From the NCBI RefSeq assembly GCF_905475395.1, contig NC_058342.1, positions 33,624,140 through 33,688,139 on the forward strand: a DNA stretch of 64,000 bases, given 5' to 3'. Shown here one piece after another: positions 1 through 16,060 of the stretch (within the stretch, counting starts at the first letter, position 1; each line of letters starts with the position of its first letter). The DNA is from Chrysoperla carnea. Taxonomy: Eukaryota > Arthropoda > Insecta > Neuroptera > Chrysopidae. A program made the translations under genes and the position numbers. The notes under the pieces were generated by a model that was not told the origin of the DNA, ran no database searches, and was given only the letters and a program-made list of their open reading frames with translations.

Positions 1-690
1 GGAATTTGATAAAACTCAGTTTATAAGGTACATTTGACCCAAAAAATTCAAAAATCGTGTTCATTTTACGATTGGGTAAATAGTTTTTGAGAAAAACGAC
101 ATCTTGGATCAATTTCTGCCGTTATCTCGAAAATTTACCGTCCAATCGTTTAATGAACCCGATTTTTGAATTTTTTGGGTCAAAATTACCTTGTATACTG
201 AGTTTTATCAAAATACAAGATGAAAAATTTTCTTCGATTTTTTGAAATTTTTTTAAGGGGTACCCCTTGGTAAAAATCGAAAAAATCGAGAAAAATTTTT
301 TTGTTTCGGAATTTGATAAAACTCAGTTTATAAGGTACATTTGACCCAAAAAATTCAAAAATCGTGTTCATTTTACGATTGGGCTAATAATTTTTGAAAA
401 AAACGACATCTTGGATCGATTTCTGGCGTTATCTTCAAAATTTACCGTCCAATCGTTAAATGAACCCGATTTTTGAATTATTTGGGTCAAAATTACCTTA
501 TGTACTGAGTTTTATCGAAATATAAGACGAAAAATTTGTTTCGATTTTTTGCAATTTTCTTAAGGGGTACCCCTTAGAAAAAAATCGAAAAAATCGTAAA
601 AAATTTTTTGCTTCGGAATTTAATAAAACTCGGTTTATAAGGTAAATTTGACCCAAAAATAAAAAAGCCGGGTTCATTTAACCATTGGAT
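1..690. repeat. palindromic ~307-bp satellite array, 2.2 units
   Basis: The same unit starts at 1, 308 and 615, so the period is 307 bp. Each unit carries two inverted arms: one runs from GATAAAACTCAGTTTATAAGG to the ACGATTGG motif, and the other is close to its reverse complement (CCAATCG to CTGAGTTTTATC). The arms meet at the perfect 14-bp palindrome AAGGGGTACCCCTT, at 255-268 and 562-575. No coding potential. The same family recurs at 23.9-24.7, 33.2-34.2 and 40.5-41.3 kb. The array may continue left of the window. Confidence 0.9.
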
Positions 691-1429
691 GAGTACTTTG
701 AGAGGAAAACGATAGGACGCAATATTTGATTAAAATCTCGACGGATTTTTCCCGTACATCTCCAGGACCATATAGATTAGAAAAGTTAAACCAGTAATTC
801 AATTTAAAAGAAGGTGGATCGAACCCTAGACCCTAGAAAATAAATTATACAACAAATTTGTTTGCAATTTAAAAATAAAAACTAAAAAAAGAACCTTTTT
901 AAGTTTGGAATCAAAAAATAGTAGTCGTTTATTAGTAAATTTTGTTAAAAATAATATGAGCGAAAAGGAGGGACGAGGTGAGGGTAAGGTAGTTGAAAAT
1001 AGGGGAGGGGGATGTGTGACAAAAATATAAGTTTTTAATATAAATTATTTTAACACATAATTACTTTTTTTTTGGGTGAGATTGAGATCTCTTAAAAAGA
1101 AAAACGAATTTCAAGTTTTATTCGCAACAAGAATGTATATAATAAGCCTATTTCTTTAAACGGGTTGCTTTTGCGGATGCGCATTGCGTTTATATTTTAA
1201 ATTGCACATTAATTCGTTCTGATATTATAAAAATATCAAGAGGAAATTTTTTGGACGGTATTGGCTTATTTTCTCTTTGGATGTAAAGGAAACTATAATT
1301 TGGGTGTTTAGAATCTTAAAAGGGAGAGAGATCAAATTGTTCTTAAGAAATTTCTGGGCTTTTCAATGATTATATCAAGAATTCCTTGTCTTTCGATAAT
1401 TGGAAATTTTTCTATTTGAAATATGCAGC

Positions 1430-2090
1430 ATTCTGATAAAAAAATCGAATCCAAAAACGTAATTTTTGAGGTTAAAATTGTTACAGAATATTTCCGAGAT
1501 ATCGATGAAGAATCAAGTTTTCAAAATTAAATTTTAAAAACTGAAAGATCATTCTTCCTGACCGATACTAAACCTCATTTTTCCAGAATATCAAAATTCC
1601 CTGAAATTCCCAGGTTTTCTATTTATTTCAATAGTTTGGTATTACTTCGAGTCGACGTTGATTTTATAGTCGACTATTTTCAAAGTATTTGAAAATATTC
1701 CCTTCGAAAACTATAGAAATCTCTATTCGCGTCATATTCTGATAAAAAAAAACATTCGTTAACATAAATCGAAGCAAAAAATCGGATATTTTGTGATTAA
1801 AATCGATGTAGAAAATACATTCGGAGATATCGATGAAAAATTAGATCTTTAGCATTAAATTCTAAAGATTCAAAGTAATTATTTTATAATCCATGATCGA
1901 TACCCAAACTTTCTGACTTTTCCAGTATCTCAACATTCCTTGACAGGCTTTTAAAGTTTTTCAGGTCAGGATTTCATTCAAACTCGATCAATCAATCTTC
2001 AACTTGCGAATATTTCGATTTGTAAAATTGAAACAGTTCCCCTGATTATTCCCTGACATTTCCTAGTTTTCTAGGTGATCCTGGATTGCC
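1430..2090. repeat. degenerate tandemly duplicated repeat
   Basis: Two diverged blocks share ATTCTGATAAAAAAA (near 1431 and 1735) and GAGATATCGATGAA (near 1497 and 1824), followed by similar text about a 'CCAGTATCTCAACATTCC'-like segment. Related wording (AGACCTGAT, AATCACAAAATC) occurs at 19690-19870 and 42900-43190, so this is probably an old dispersed repeat. Nothing coding is seen between 700 and 2376. Confidence 0.45.
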
Positions 2091-2376
2091 ACCCTGGGAA
2101 AGAATTTAGGCTTATTATATATCGAAAAATAAATGAATTGAAAGCTACCCAATAGAATAAAACTAGAAATTTCGTTCGAATAAAAATTAAATCTAAATAA
2201 ATTAAAGTTTTGTGAGTGATTTTTTTAGAAAGCTAGTAACAAATGGAATTTTTATGCAAATTTTCAAAAAAAAATGAAAGTAAATTAAAAAATAATTAAA
2301 AAATAAAAAATGTTTTTTTTTTTTTATTGTGTAGACTGTGTTTTGTTTTTGGATGGTTCGTTTTTGTTTTTCGCTT

Positions 2377-8690
<6,314 letters not shown>

Positions 8691-8694
8691 ATAA

Positions 8695-9530
8695 TTGAGG
8701 AACAAGACATCATCAGAATCCAAAAAATTTAATTTTGCTTTATCACATCCAAATTTTATCCAAATTTGATAAACCAAGTATGTAATCCTACTAAATTTGG
8801 GTCATACTTTTCAAATTTGAGATCAAAATTAATCTAGCTCCAATAGGTTTCAAGAATGTGGAGACCTGGTCCTGGAATGAAGCATATAAGTGATAGCTAG
8901 CGAAAAACTGACATCACAGCTGAAAAGAATGACCCAAAATTAGTGGGTTTCAAAAAAAATTCCAATAAAATCGGATCAAATTTGCCTGTGTTATCAAAAA
9001 ATCGAATGTTTAAACTTGATGACGTCATCAGAATCCAAAAAATTTATTTTTGCTTTATCACATCCAAATTTTATGCGATTTTGATAAACCAAGTATGTAA
9101 TCCTACTAAATTTGGGTCATACTTTTCAAATTTGAGATCAAAATTAATCTAGCTTTAATAGATTTCAAGAATGTGGAGTCCTGGTCCCGGAATGAAGCAT
9201 ATAAGTGATAGCTAGCGAAAAACTGACATCACAGCTGAAAAGAGTGACCCAAAATTAGTGGGTTTCAAAAAAAATTCCAGGAAGATCGGATCAAATTTGC
9301 CTGTGTTACCAAAAAATCGAATTTTTAAACTTGATGACGTCATCAGAATCCAAAAAAATTATTTTTGCTTTATCACATCCAAATTTTATCCAATTTTGAT
9401 AAACCAAGTATGTAATTCTACTAAATTTGGGCCATACTTTTCAAATTTGTGATCAAAATTAATCTATCTCTAATAGGTTTCAAGAATGTGAAGTCCTGGT
9501 CCCGGAATTATGCACATAAGTGACAGCTAG
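8695..9530. repeat. 315-bp tandem satellite, ~2.7 copies
   Basis: The landmark CATCAGAATCCAAAAAA begins at 8711, 9026 and 9341, giving an exact 315-bp period. Units share ACCAAGTATGTAAT, GGTTTCAAGAATGTG and GATAGCTAGCGAAAAACTGA. Copies are highly similar, suggesting recent amplification. Weakly coding frames repeat with the unit (8943-9152 and 9258-9452 encode nearly the same peptide) and are not evidence of a gene. Sequence is unrelated to the 307-bp palindromic family. Confidence 0.92.
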
Positions 9531-10072
9531 CCAAAAACAGCTAAATTTTTGAATGACAGTGACAGTGTATGGAGGTGGAGGATATTTTACACTACCAAAT
9601 TGTTAATGATTTTTGGTATGACTCAATTAAAATTTAAATAAAAGAAATCATTAAGATGTAATCATCAAAAGATCTCATCATAATGACGATGGTAGATCAT
9701 AGATCATTCGAGAGGAGATCATTGAAAAATAAATATAATTTGATTATTTTTATCCTTTTTTAATAATTTTTTTTACTAATATTTATATTAAAATAAAAAC
9801 TTTGGAATTTTCGCGTGTAGGTTTATTTGAACGTTTGGTTTATTTGTTTGTTGGAAGATTAAATTAATAAAAAGAATAAAAAATGTTTGTTGATTTGTTT
9901 ATACCGATTCAAGGCTAATTAGATTCGCAAATCAAACACTTTGACTTCATACAAGTACAGTAAATCACAATATTACTCATAGAAATTGTACAGTGAAACC
10001 TTTATTATCTCTAAGAAGGATTTTCCTTATTCCTTTATCAATTTCCATGATTTACCTCTTATTTTCGCCCTA
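9531..10072. other. AT-rich gap, nothing recognised
   Basis: AT-rich spacer between the 315-bp satellite and the first SINE fragment. No open frame with family features and no clear repeat was seen. Confidence 0.5.
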
Positions 10073-10078
10073 TTAGTT

Positions 10079-10164
10079 CAGTTGGGTAAGGCGTAACCAA
10101 TTCCGTCCGCACTCAGCCTCTGAAATTGAGGAGCTGATAAATGAAATTATCAGCGGAAAGGTGG
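10079..10164 (+). mobile_element. SINE fragment with internal deletion
   Basis: The 5' head (AGTTGGGTAAGGCGTAACCA, then ATTCCGTCCG) is the same tRNA-like head found at the 5' end of the full SINE at 30348-30617. It joins directly to the SINE body (CTGAAATTGAGGAGCTGATA through GCGGAAAGGTGGT), so the B box and the part behind it are deleted. The body segment is repeated almost exactly at 11551-11594, on the other side of the G-rich arrays. Confidence 0.75.
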
Positions 10165-10165
10165 T

Positions 10166-10295
10166 TGTTTCGGACAGTTTGTTAAAAAACTAATGTAATA
10201 AAATGAATAACAAATATCTTGGGTCTTTGTCCAACTTATTACTGTGTGTCCGAAACAGTAATGAATCGTAATTGAAATGAAAAGGACAATTTCGG
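10166..10295. repeat. MITE-like repeat with GTTTCGGACA ends, copy 1
   Basis: Collinear with 15552-15685: both contain CAGTTTGNTAAAAAACTAATG, GATAAAATGAATAACAAATA-like text and ATCGTAATTGAAAT. In this copy GTTTCGGACAGT near 10168 pairs with ACTGTGTGTCCGAAAC ending near 10257, so the core may be a very short terminal-inverted-repeat element. Confidence 0.6.
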
Positions 10296-10371
10296 AATAA
10301 TTAGATTCAATGCGGAATAATTTCAGTGACTGAACGGAATGAAAATGTTGGCTCAGATTCATAAAATATCT

Positions 10372-10548
10372 CGAAAATTACTCATTTAATGGTCAAATAA
10401 ACACGATTTTTGTAATTTTCGGGTCAAAATTACCTTATAAACTTAGTTTTATCGAAATCGGAAACAAAAACTTTTTTTACACTTTTTGCAATTTGTAAAA
10501 ATCGAAAAAATCATAAAAAATTCAAAAAAACACAATTTTTGAAATTTT
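10372..10548. repeat. partial palindromic-satellite unit
   Basis: Contains TCTCGAAAATTACTC, GGTCAAAATTACCTTATAAAC and TAGTTTTATCGAAAT of the 307-bp family, followed by the A-rich ATCGAAAAAATC segment, but it lacks the GGTACC core. It directly abuts the telomere-like array on its right. Confidence 0.75.
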
Positions 10549-10550
10549 TG

Positions 10551-10708
10551 GTTGGGTTGGGTTAGGTTGGGTTAGGTTGGGTTAGGTTGGGTTAGGTTGG
10601 GTTAGGTTGGGTTAGGTTGGGTTAGGTTGGGTTGGGTTGGGTTAGGTTGGGTTAGATTGGGTTAGGTTGGGTTAGGTTGGGTTAGGTTGGGTTAGGCTGG
10701 GTTAGGTT
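10551..10708. repeat. telomere-like (TTGGG/TTAGG)n array
   Basis: About 155 bp of pentamers, mostly the alternating decamer TTGGGTTAGG, with a few TTGGG doublets and single-base variants. TTAGG is the canonical arthropod telomere repeat, so this is interstitial telomere-like DNA or pentamer tail of the local LINE/SINE family that has expanded. Runs straight into the GTGGGA array. Confidence 0.93.
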
Positions 10709-11306
10709 GAGTGTGGGAGTATGAGTGGGTGTGGGAGTGGGAGTGGGAGTGGGAGTGGGAGTGGGAGTGGATGTGGGAGTGGGAGTGGGTGTGGGAGTGG
10801 GAGTGGGTGTGGGAGTGGGAGTGGGAGTGGGAGTGGGAGTGGGAGTGGGAGTGGGAGTGGGAGTGGGAGTGGGTGTGGGATTGGGAGTGGGTGTGGGTGT
10901 GGGTGTGGGTGTGGGTGTGGGAGTGGGAGTGGGTGTGGGAGTGGGAGTGGGAATGGGGGAGGGAGTGGGAGTAGGAGTGGGAGTGGGAGTGGGAGTGGGA
11001 GTGGGAGTGGGAGTGGGAGTGGATGTGGGAGTGGGTGTGGGTGTGGGTGTGAGAGTGGGTGTGGGTGTGGGTGTGGGTGTGGGTGTGGGAGTGGGTGTGG
11101 GAGTGGGTGTGGGTGTGGGAGTGGGAGTGGGAGTGGGAGTGGGAGTGGGAGTGGGAGTGGGAGTGGGAGTGGGAGTGGGAGTGGGAGTGGGAGTGGGAGT
11201 GGGAGTGGGAGTGGTTGTGGGAGTGGTTGTGGGAGTGGGAGTGGGAGTGGAAGTGGGAGTGGGAGTGGGAGTGGGAGTGGGAGTGGGAGTGGGAGTGGGA
11301 GTGGGT
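10709..11306. repeat. (GTGGGA/GTGGGT)n hexanucleotide array, ~600 bp
   Basis: Nearly uninterrupted GTGGGA and GTGGGT hexamers, about 100 copies, with rare variants (GTGGAT, GTGGTT, GGGGGA). The plus strand is G-rich with GGG every six bases, so G-quadruplex formation is plausible. Both strands stay open in several frames (dipeptides such as Ser-His, Pro-Leu, Gly-Val, Trp-Glu), which follows from the repeat and is not coding evidence. Confidence 0.95.
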
Positions 11307-11488
11307 TGGGTTTTTTTTCAATTTTATTGATCATTTATAATGAATTTTTCCATACAATCTCAGTTTTCGGAATAGCTCTGTTTTTAAGATTATCGAGATT
11401 AATGTATATCATATTTTAAAGATTTCACGCTCCGGGTGGCTACTCGGCTCGCCCCCCCCCCCTGGATTATTTTGTAATATTAATAATT

Positions 11489-11669
11489 AAAACTTAATTT
11501 AATTAATAGTTGTGATGGTATATGCATGAAAGAGGTGCACTCACCCTTTGAAATTGAGGAGCTGATAAATGAAATTATCAGCGGAAAGGTGGTAAAACAC
11601 TTATACGGTATCATAATAGGCTCTATAGTCTTAGAGGCAGCCAATATAACCTAACCTAACCTATCTATG
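11489..11669 (+). mobile_element. 5'-truncated SINE
   Basis: Matches the body and 3' end of the full SINE at 30348-30617 in the opposite orientation: TTAATTTAATTAATAGTTGT, GAGGTGCACTCA, the 44-bp GAAATTGAGGAGCTG to AAAGGTGGT block, then GGTATCA, CTATAGTCTTAGAGG, CAGCCAATAT and an AACCTAACCTAACC tail. The tRNA-like head is absent. Confidence 0.8.
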
Positions 11670-12405
11670 GTCATGTTGGAGGTGTTATCCGTATTCTCCT
11701 AAATTAAGGAAATTATGCGGTTGAACCGAAGTGATTTTTGTGTTAATAATTGTAAAATAAGTTTTTGCTCTCATTTTTATCGAAGCTTTTTTTACAGACG
11801 TTTGTTACGAAAGCTCGAAAAGCAAAAAAATTTTTACTGGCAGTATTCAGCTATTGCCAAGATTACGGGGCACTAAAATTCAAAGCAAGCTAAATAAAAG
11901 CTTGTAGTAAAAGGCTTAGGACGCAGTTTCAGATGGCCTTCATCAATTCTTTGATTTTAATTGAACGACCGGTTTTTGTGATGATTAATGACTGAATATC
12001 AATAGATTTTTGTAAGCGATATGGGAGAAGTAAACAATCTCGTTTATTTTTGCAATCCAAGGAATTTTCTCGATTGTGTCACCCGGTAAAAATTTATGGT
12101 CATTTAACATTGTAAATAAAATATTTACATAAAGTATTAATCTAATTTTTTCTTTCTGAGTGACCTTATACATTTTTTTTCAATTTTCTGATAGAAAGTT
12201 AATATTTTCACCCTAAAAAAAACATACCTTATTTTTTGAAGTGTCATGAAATTAACTGAACACTAATATTTTATCAATATAATACTTTTTTAATACAAAA
12301 TTTAATCAATATTTCAGACAACTAATAATTTTATCAATATTTGAAACTTCAATAACTCGTTTGCAATGTTGGATTTAATTAGCGCGGGGTCTGTAGCAAA
12401 TTCTA
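11670..12405. other. AT-rich gap, nothing recognised
   Basis: No host exon, recognised repeat or RNA gene seen between the SINE and the TTAA element. Confidence 0.5.
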
Positions 12406-12973
12406 TTAAGGAGGTTCTATTAATAATAGGGATTTCAATAAAACTTTATAAATACATTTTTTGATTTAGTTTCCAAAAATCACAAAAAACTCCTAGATCA
12501 TCGGGTTTTTTATTAATTTTATCGTTCAAAGTTGACTGAAAAAATGATGAATCATGTAGGTTATCCTTTTCAATTGGATATTTCTATATTCAAAAATCTA
12601 GAGAGTGTGATAAAAAACTATCTAAAATATTTAGATAATCTTGTAGTTTATAAAAATTACCATCAAAATATAAGGTTGTCGATCATATCAAAACTAAATT
12701 TTAATTTAATTATGAGTTCATCGCAGATCCAATTTTTTTATGAACAGAGGCGACTATAGTTAATGTATTAATGATTGAAGAGTGATATCTATATTATCAA
12801 ATTTATAAGCAACACTTGCATACAATATATTATATATTTTTGTAGTTGCGTGGTATTGTAAAGCTAAAAAAAATCACATTATTTGAGTACAAAGCATGTA
12901 TTTGGTTTATATGTATGTACCGTGCAATAAACCAAAACTTTTTTACAATACTGTAGGGAAACAAACATCTTAA
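12406..12973 (+). mobile_element. TTAA-flanked non-autonomous DNA element, copy 1
   Basis: 568 bp between TTAA at 12406-12409 and TTAA at 12970-12973. It aligns collinearly with 31301-31873 (reverse) and with the two outer parts of 25288-26298: GGATTTCAATAAAAC, CATCGGG-TTTTTATTA, AATGATGAATCAT, TCTAGAGAGTGTGATAAAAA, AAAATTACCATCAAAATATA and an ACTGTAGGGAAACAA right end. TTAA at both edges of all copies (one edge mutated or merged) suggests a piggyBac-type target duplication; terminal repeats are very short and imperfect. No transposase is encoded. Confidence 0.72.
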
Positions 12974-13329
12974 CGGCTGTGTTTTGCTTCTTTTTTTTTT
13001 AGTCTTCGCAACTCCACTTGGGTCTCAGAACGGATAGGTGTTTTGACTTAAAATAAATTTTTCTTTCAATAAATACAATAATGTGCGCATAATCATAAAG
13101 AAAATAATAAATAATGGAATGAATGATTTCTAAAGGTTATATTCACCACCAAGTATTAATATCTAATTTCGTAATTAATATAAGAATTAAAGTAACACAT
13201 CTGTTCACCCAAAAAAATAATTATTATTTATCCAAAAATGGTTAATAATTAAAATTTTTTTTGGCAAAGGACAAAATATTTATATCGAAAATTGATAAAA
13301 CATGTGAAATTAAACAATTGATTGAGTTA

Positions 13330-13798
13330 ATTGTTGAAATATCATGTATAGAAATACCATACTATACAATTTACGCCTAATTTGCGCCCTCACGGGTAAA
13401 CAGTGATGTTTAAGCTAAAATGTTTCAAACAAAAGTTGTTTATTTTTTGATAAGGAACATTTTTTACATTTAAACTTTTGTTTTATCTCTAACGGTTTAC
13501 AAGATGGGTCTTACGGACGCAAGACCCAATTGACCTATGTTGCTCATTTACAAACTCGACCTCACTTTTTATGTCCTAAGCACGTTATTAAAATTTCAGC
13601 TTGATATCTCTTTTCGTTTTTGAGTTATCGTGTTGACAGACAAACAGACGGACAGACAACCGGAAATGGACTAATTAGATGATGATTCTATGAACACCTA
13701 TATCAAAATTTTGTTCGTAGCATCAATATTTTTAAGCGTTACAAACTTTGGACTAAACTTAATATACTATGTATATTTCATATATACATGGTATAAAA
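13330..13798 (+). mobile_element. ATACCATGTATA-ended repeat, copy 1
   Basis: The left end ATATCATGTATAG and the right end ATACATGGTAT are inverted versions of each other. In between lie GCGCCCTCACGGGTAAACAG, AACGGTTTACAAGATGGG, a short GACAGAC run and TTTAAGCGTTACAAACTT. The same order is seen at 16055-16735, and partly at 29093-29220 and 48885-49487. Non-coding; class not identified, Tc1/mariner-like non-autonomous is possible. Confidence 0.7.
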
Positions 13799-15003
13799 AC
13801 TCCAGAAAGAATTAACTTGTATTTGGTTATGCAAATCCCTAATTATTGATATCTTAAGAGTTCTTAAATCTTATAAATTTTGTGTGTAAAAATCCGATTT
13901 TGCTTGTTCAAAAACTTTTAATAAACTTTCAGCTCACTTTCTTTACAAGCGGAAAAGATCCAATGTGGTTGCACCAACAATAAAAATTTCTTATTTACTC
14001 CCAAGCAAATTAAAAGCGTTTTGTGGAGCGCATAAACATTTTTTGACAAGAAGTTCTGGTGTAAAGAGCAATGCAGTTTTTTATTTATTAATCAAAAGGT
14101 AAGTACTTGTAGTATTGTTTAGAATAACTAATTTCTTTAACTTGTTCGACCGTGTTTGTATTGTGTCCATGGTTACAAGGCCTTTTCAGTTCCCTCTAAA
14201 ATTGAAGTATAAATACAAACGTAATCCAAGATGAAACGACATCGCACAATGGAATATTTATTTCAAATTTCCGGACAAAATAAAATGAAAGGATTTTTAT
14301 GCTCAAAATTGATTCAAAGGATGCAAAAGAACCTTTTTATTTGGCAATAATTAAAAAAATTTTTTTAGCCATATTCGCCTTCATCATATTCTTAATCAAA
14401 TCCAATTATTTGATTTTCTTATTCAAATTTTCAATTTTTTTTTGCTTCTGAGCCACTTTTTTTCTTATCTTTGCTTGCTTTTGTTTTTACATAAGGTGGT
14501 TTTGGAAATATAAGTTACAAATTTTCACTGGAAAACTGTTTGCTCCTTCTTTTTAATTTTGACTTAAGCTATCTTAATCTTTATCATTATCTTAATCTTA
14601 AAAGAAAAGGCCACGCAAGATTTTTGCTCATATATATGTTATAGAATACTTAAACTTTGCCCTATAATACAAAATTTTCCGGGCAAAAAGGGGCACATAA
14701 ACAAAAAGCTTTGAGTTTGATAAATTTAATGAAAAAAGTTACCTTTTTTAACAGTTAATACGAATCAAATATTTTTTATTAGTATATTATTAGAAACATT
14801 AACATTAAATACTAATAAATAAAGCACAAACCTTCGTCTCCAAGACACAAACAAAATTCTTACTTAATGGACTAACAAAGGCAGTAAATTGAATGACACG
14901 GTAAATCGAGAGCAACAACAAAAATAACATGCATCCGTAAGATCAGGTAGATTGTGGCTTACAAAACATTCAAGGGACGAGGTTAAGATAACTTAAGTGA
15001 CTT
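13799..15003. other. AT-rich gap, nothing recognised
   Basis: About 1.2 kb with no convincing open frame, host exon or repeat assigned. Confidence 0.45.
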
Positions 15004-15087
15004 GCATTTTGTTAAAATATATCCCCTAAAGGACCCACAATAAAATTTTATTGTGGGTCCTTAAGGGGATATATTTTAACAAAATGC
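15004..15087. repeat. near-perfect 84-bp palindrome
   Basis: The 42-bp arm starting GCATTTTGTTAAAATATATC is followed, with no spacer, by its reverse complement ending at 15087. Only one position differs (CCCCTAAAGG against CCCCTTAAGG). The axis is between 15045 and 15046 in TAAAATTTTA. It would extrude as a long cruciform; such perfect junctions usually come from an end-to-end element insertion or a replication-fork hairpin. Confidence 0.9.
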
Positions 15088-15551
15088 ATAATACAGCCCA
15101 CAGAAATGCTCATCTTAATTTGAATAATTAAGTGAATTGTTTGTGATGGAGTGGTTATCAAACTACACCAACAAATAAAATTCTCAAAATCTTTAGAATG
15201 TTTATATTTTCGCTTCCAATTTTCGATGTGACGATACCGTTTCATACTGGATTAACATTGAATGGGTACTCTATCAGCATGTATTACCAAGTAAGCAAAG
15301 CAAGCTCACAGTTAACGAACATTCGTATTGTGACATTTCACTACAATATTATATACATATATATATATGTGTCTTTGTTTAATTTCATATCTAAATTAAT
15401 GCAATAAAAGGAAACGTCTGTATATATTGTTCAAAATTGTTACTTTTTATATTGCATCACAACAAACCAGTGATACTTGAAATGTTTTTATGTCAAATCA
15501 AAATTCAATACCTTTAGCCACAGACCTTTTCATTTTAAAAAGTGATTACCT

Positions 15552-15685
15552 TGTTTTGTTTTGGACAGTTTGGTAAAAAACTAATGTGATAAAATGAATA
15601 ACAAATACCTTGTGTCTTTGTTCAATTTATTACTGCGTGTATGAAACAAAAATGGATCGTAATTGAAATAAAAAGAACTATTCTT
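15552..15685. repeat. MITE-like repeat with GTTTCGGACA ends, copy 2
   Basis: Collinear with 10166-10295 (TTTTGGACAGTTTGGT, AAAAAACTAATG, ATGAATAACAAATACCTTG, TTACTGCGTGTATGAAAC). More diverged at the right inverted end than copy 1. Confidence 0.6.
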
Positions 15686-15854
15686 ATAAATTAAAAGTTC
15701 TGCAAATGAATCCACGTGAATTTCATTTCTTCATGCGATTTATCTTGGTCAATATTCTTTGTTTTCTCAAGGGGAAATTTTCCCAGAAAGATGCCCAGAT
15801 CTGTAAGTTGCAAGTTTATAGTAAGGCATATATATAAATTTACTGAACAGCCAG

Positions 15855-15892
15855 TTGGGTTAGGTTGGGTTGGGTTGGGTTGGGTTGGGTTG
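15855..15892. repeat. short telomere-like TTGGG run
   Basis: One TTAGG and six TTGGG pentamers in a row. Same pentamer family as 10551-10708 and as the tails of the local LINE and SINE copies. Confidence 0.9.
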
Positions 15893-15932
15893 AAATAAAT
15901 GCTAATTTGATGGCGGACTACACTATCTATGA

Positions 15933-16060
15933 TATTTCAATAATTAACTCAGTCAATTGTTTGTTTTCACTTGTTTTTATTTAAATCCATTACTAGAAAA
16001 TAGCAAAATACTAAAAAAACAAGTGAAAACAAACAATTGACTGAGTTAATTGTTGAAATA
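15933..16060. repeat. 46-bp inverted repeat (element end in reverse)
   Basis: 15933-15978 (TATTTCAATAATTAACTCAG and onward to CACTTGTTTTT) pairs with 16015-16060, one mismatch, 36-bp loop. The right arm is the left end of the neighbouring ATACCATGTATA element, so the left arm is an inverted second copy of that end. Beyond the arms the similarity continues weakly (ACTATCTAT on both sides). Confidence 0.88.

Noticed and set aside
8695..9530. CRISPR-like array from regularly spaced repeats
   Set aside because: Units are 315 bp with no repeat/spacer alternation; the genome is eukaryotic. Simple satellite.
10551..10708. True chromosome end or telomere
   Set aside because: The window continues on both sides with host genes and the array is a mixed TTGGG/TTAGG sequence, not pure TTAGG.
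10692..11419. Long open frames on both strands (Ser-His, Pro-Leu, Gly-Ser, Gly-Val, Trp-Glu dipeptides, up to 232 codons)
   Set aside because: All frames are open because the DNA is a hexanucleotide repeat without stops. No codon bias, splice sites or flanking exon support a gene.
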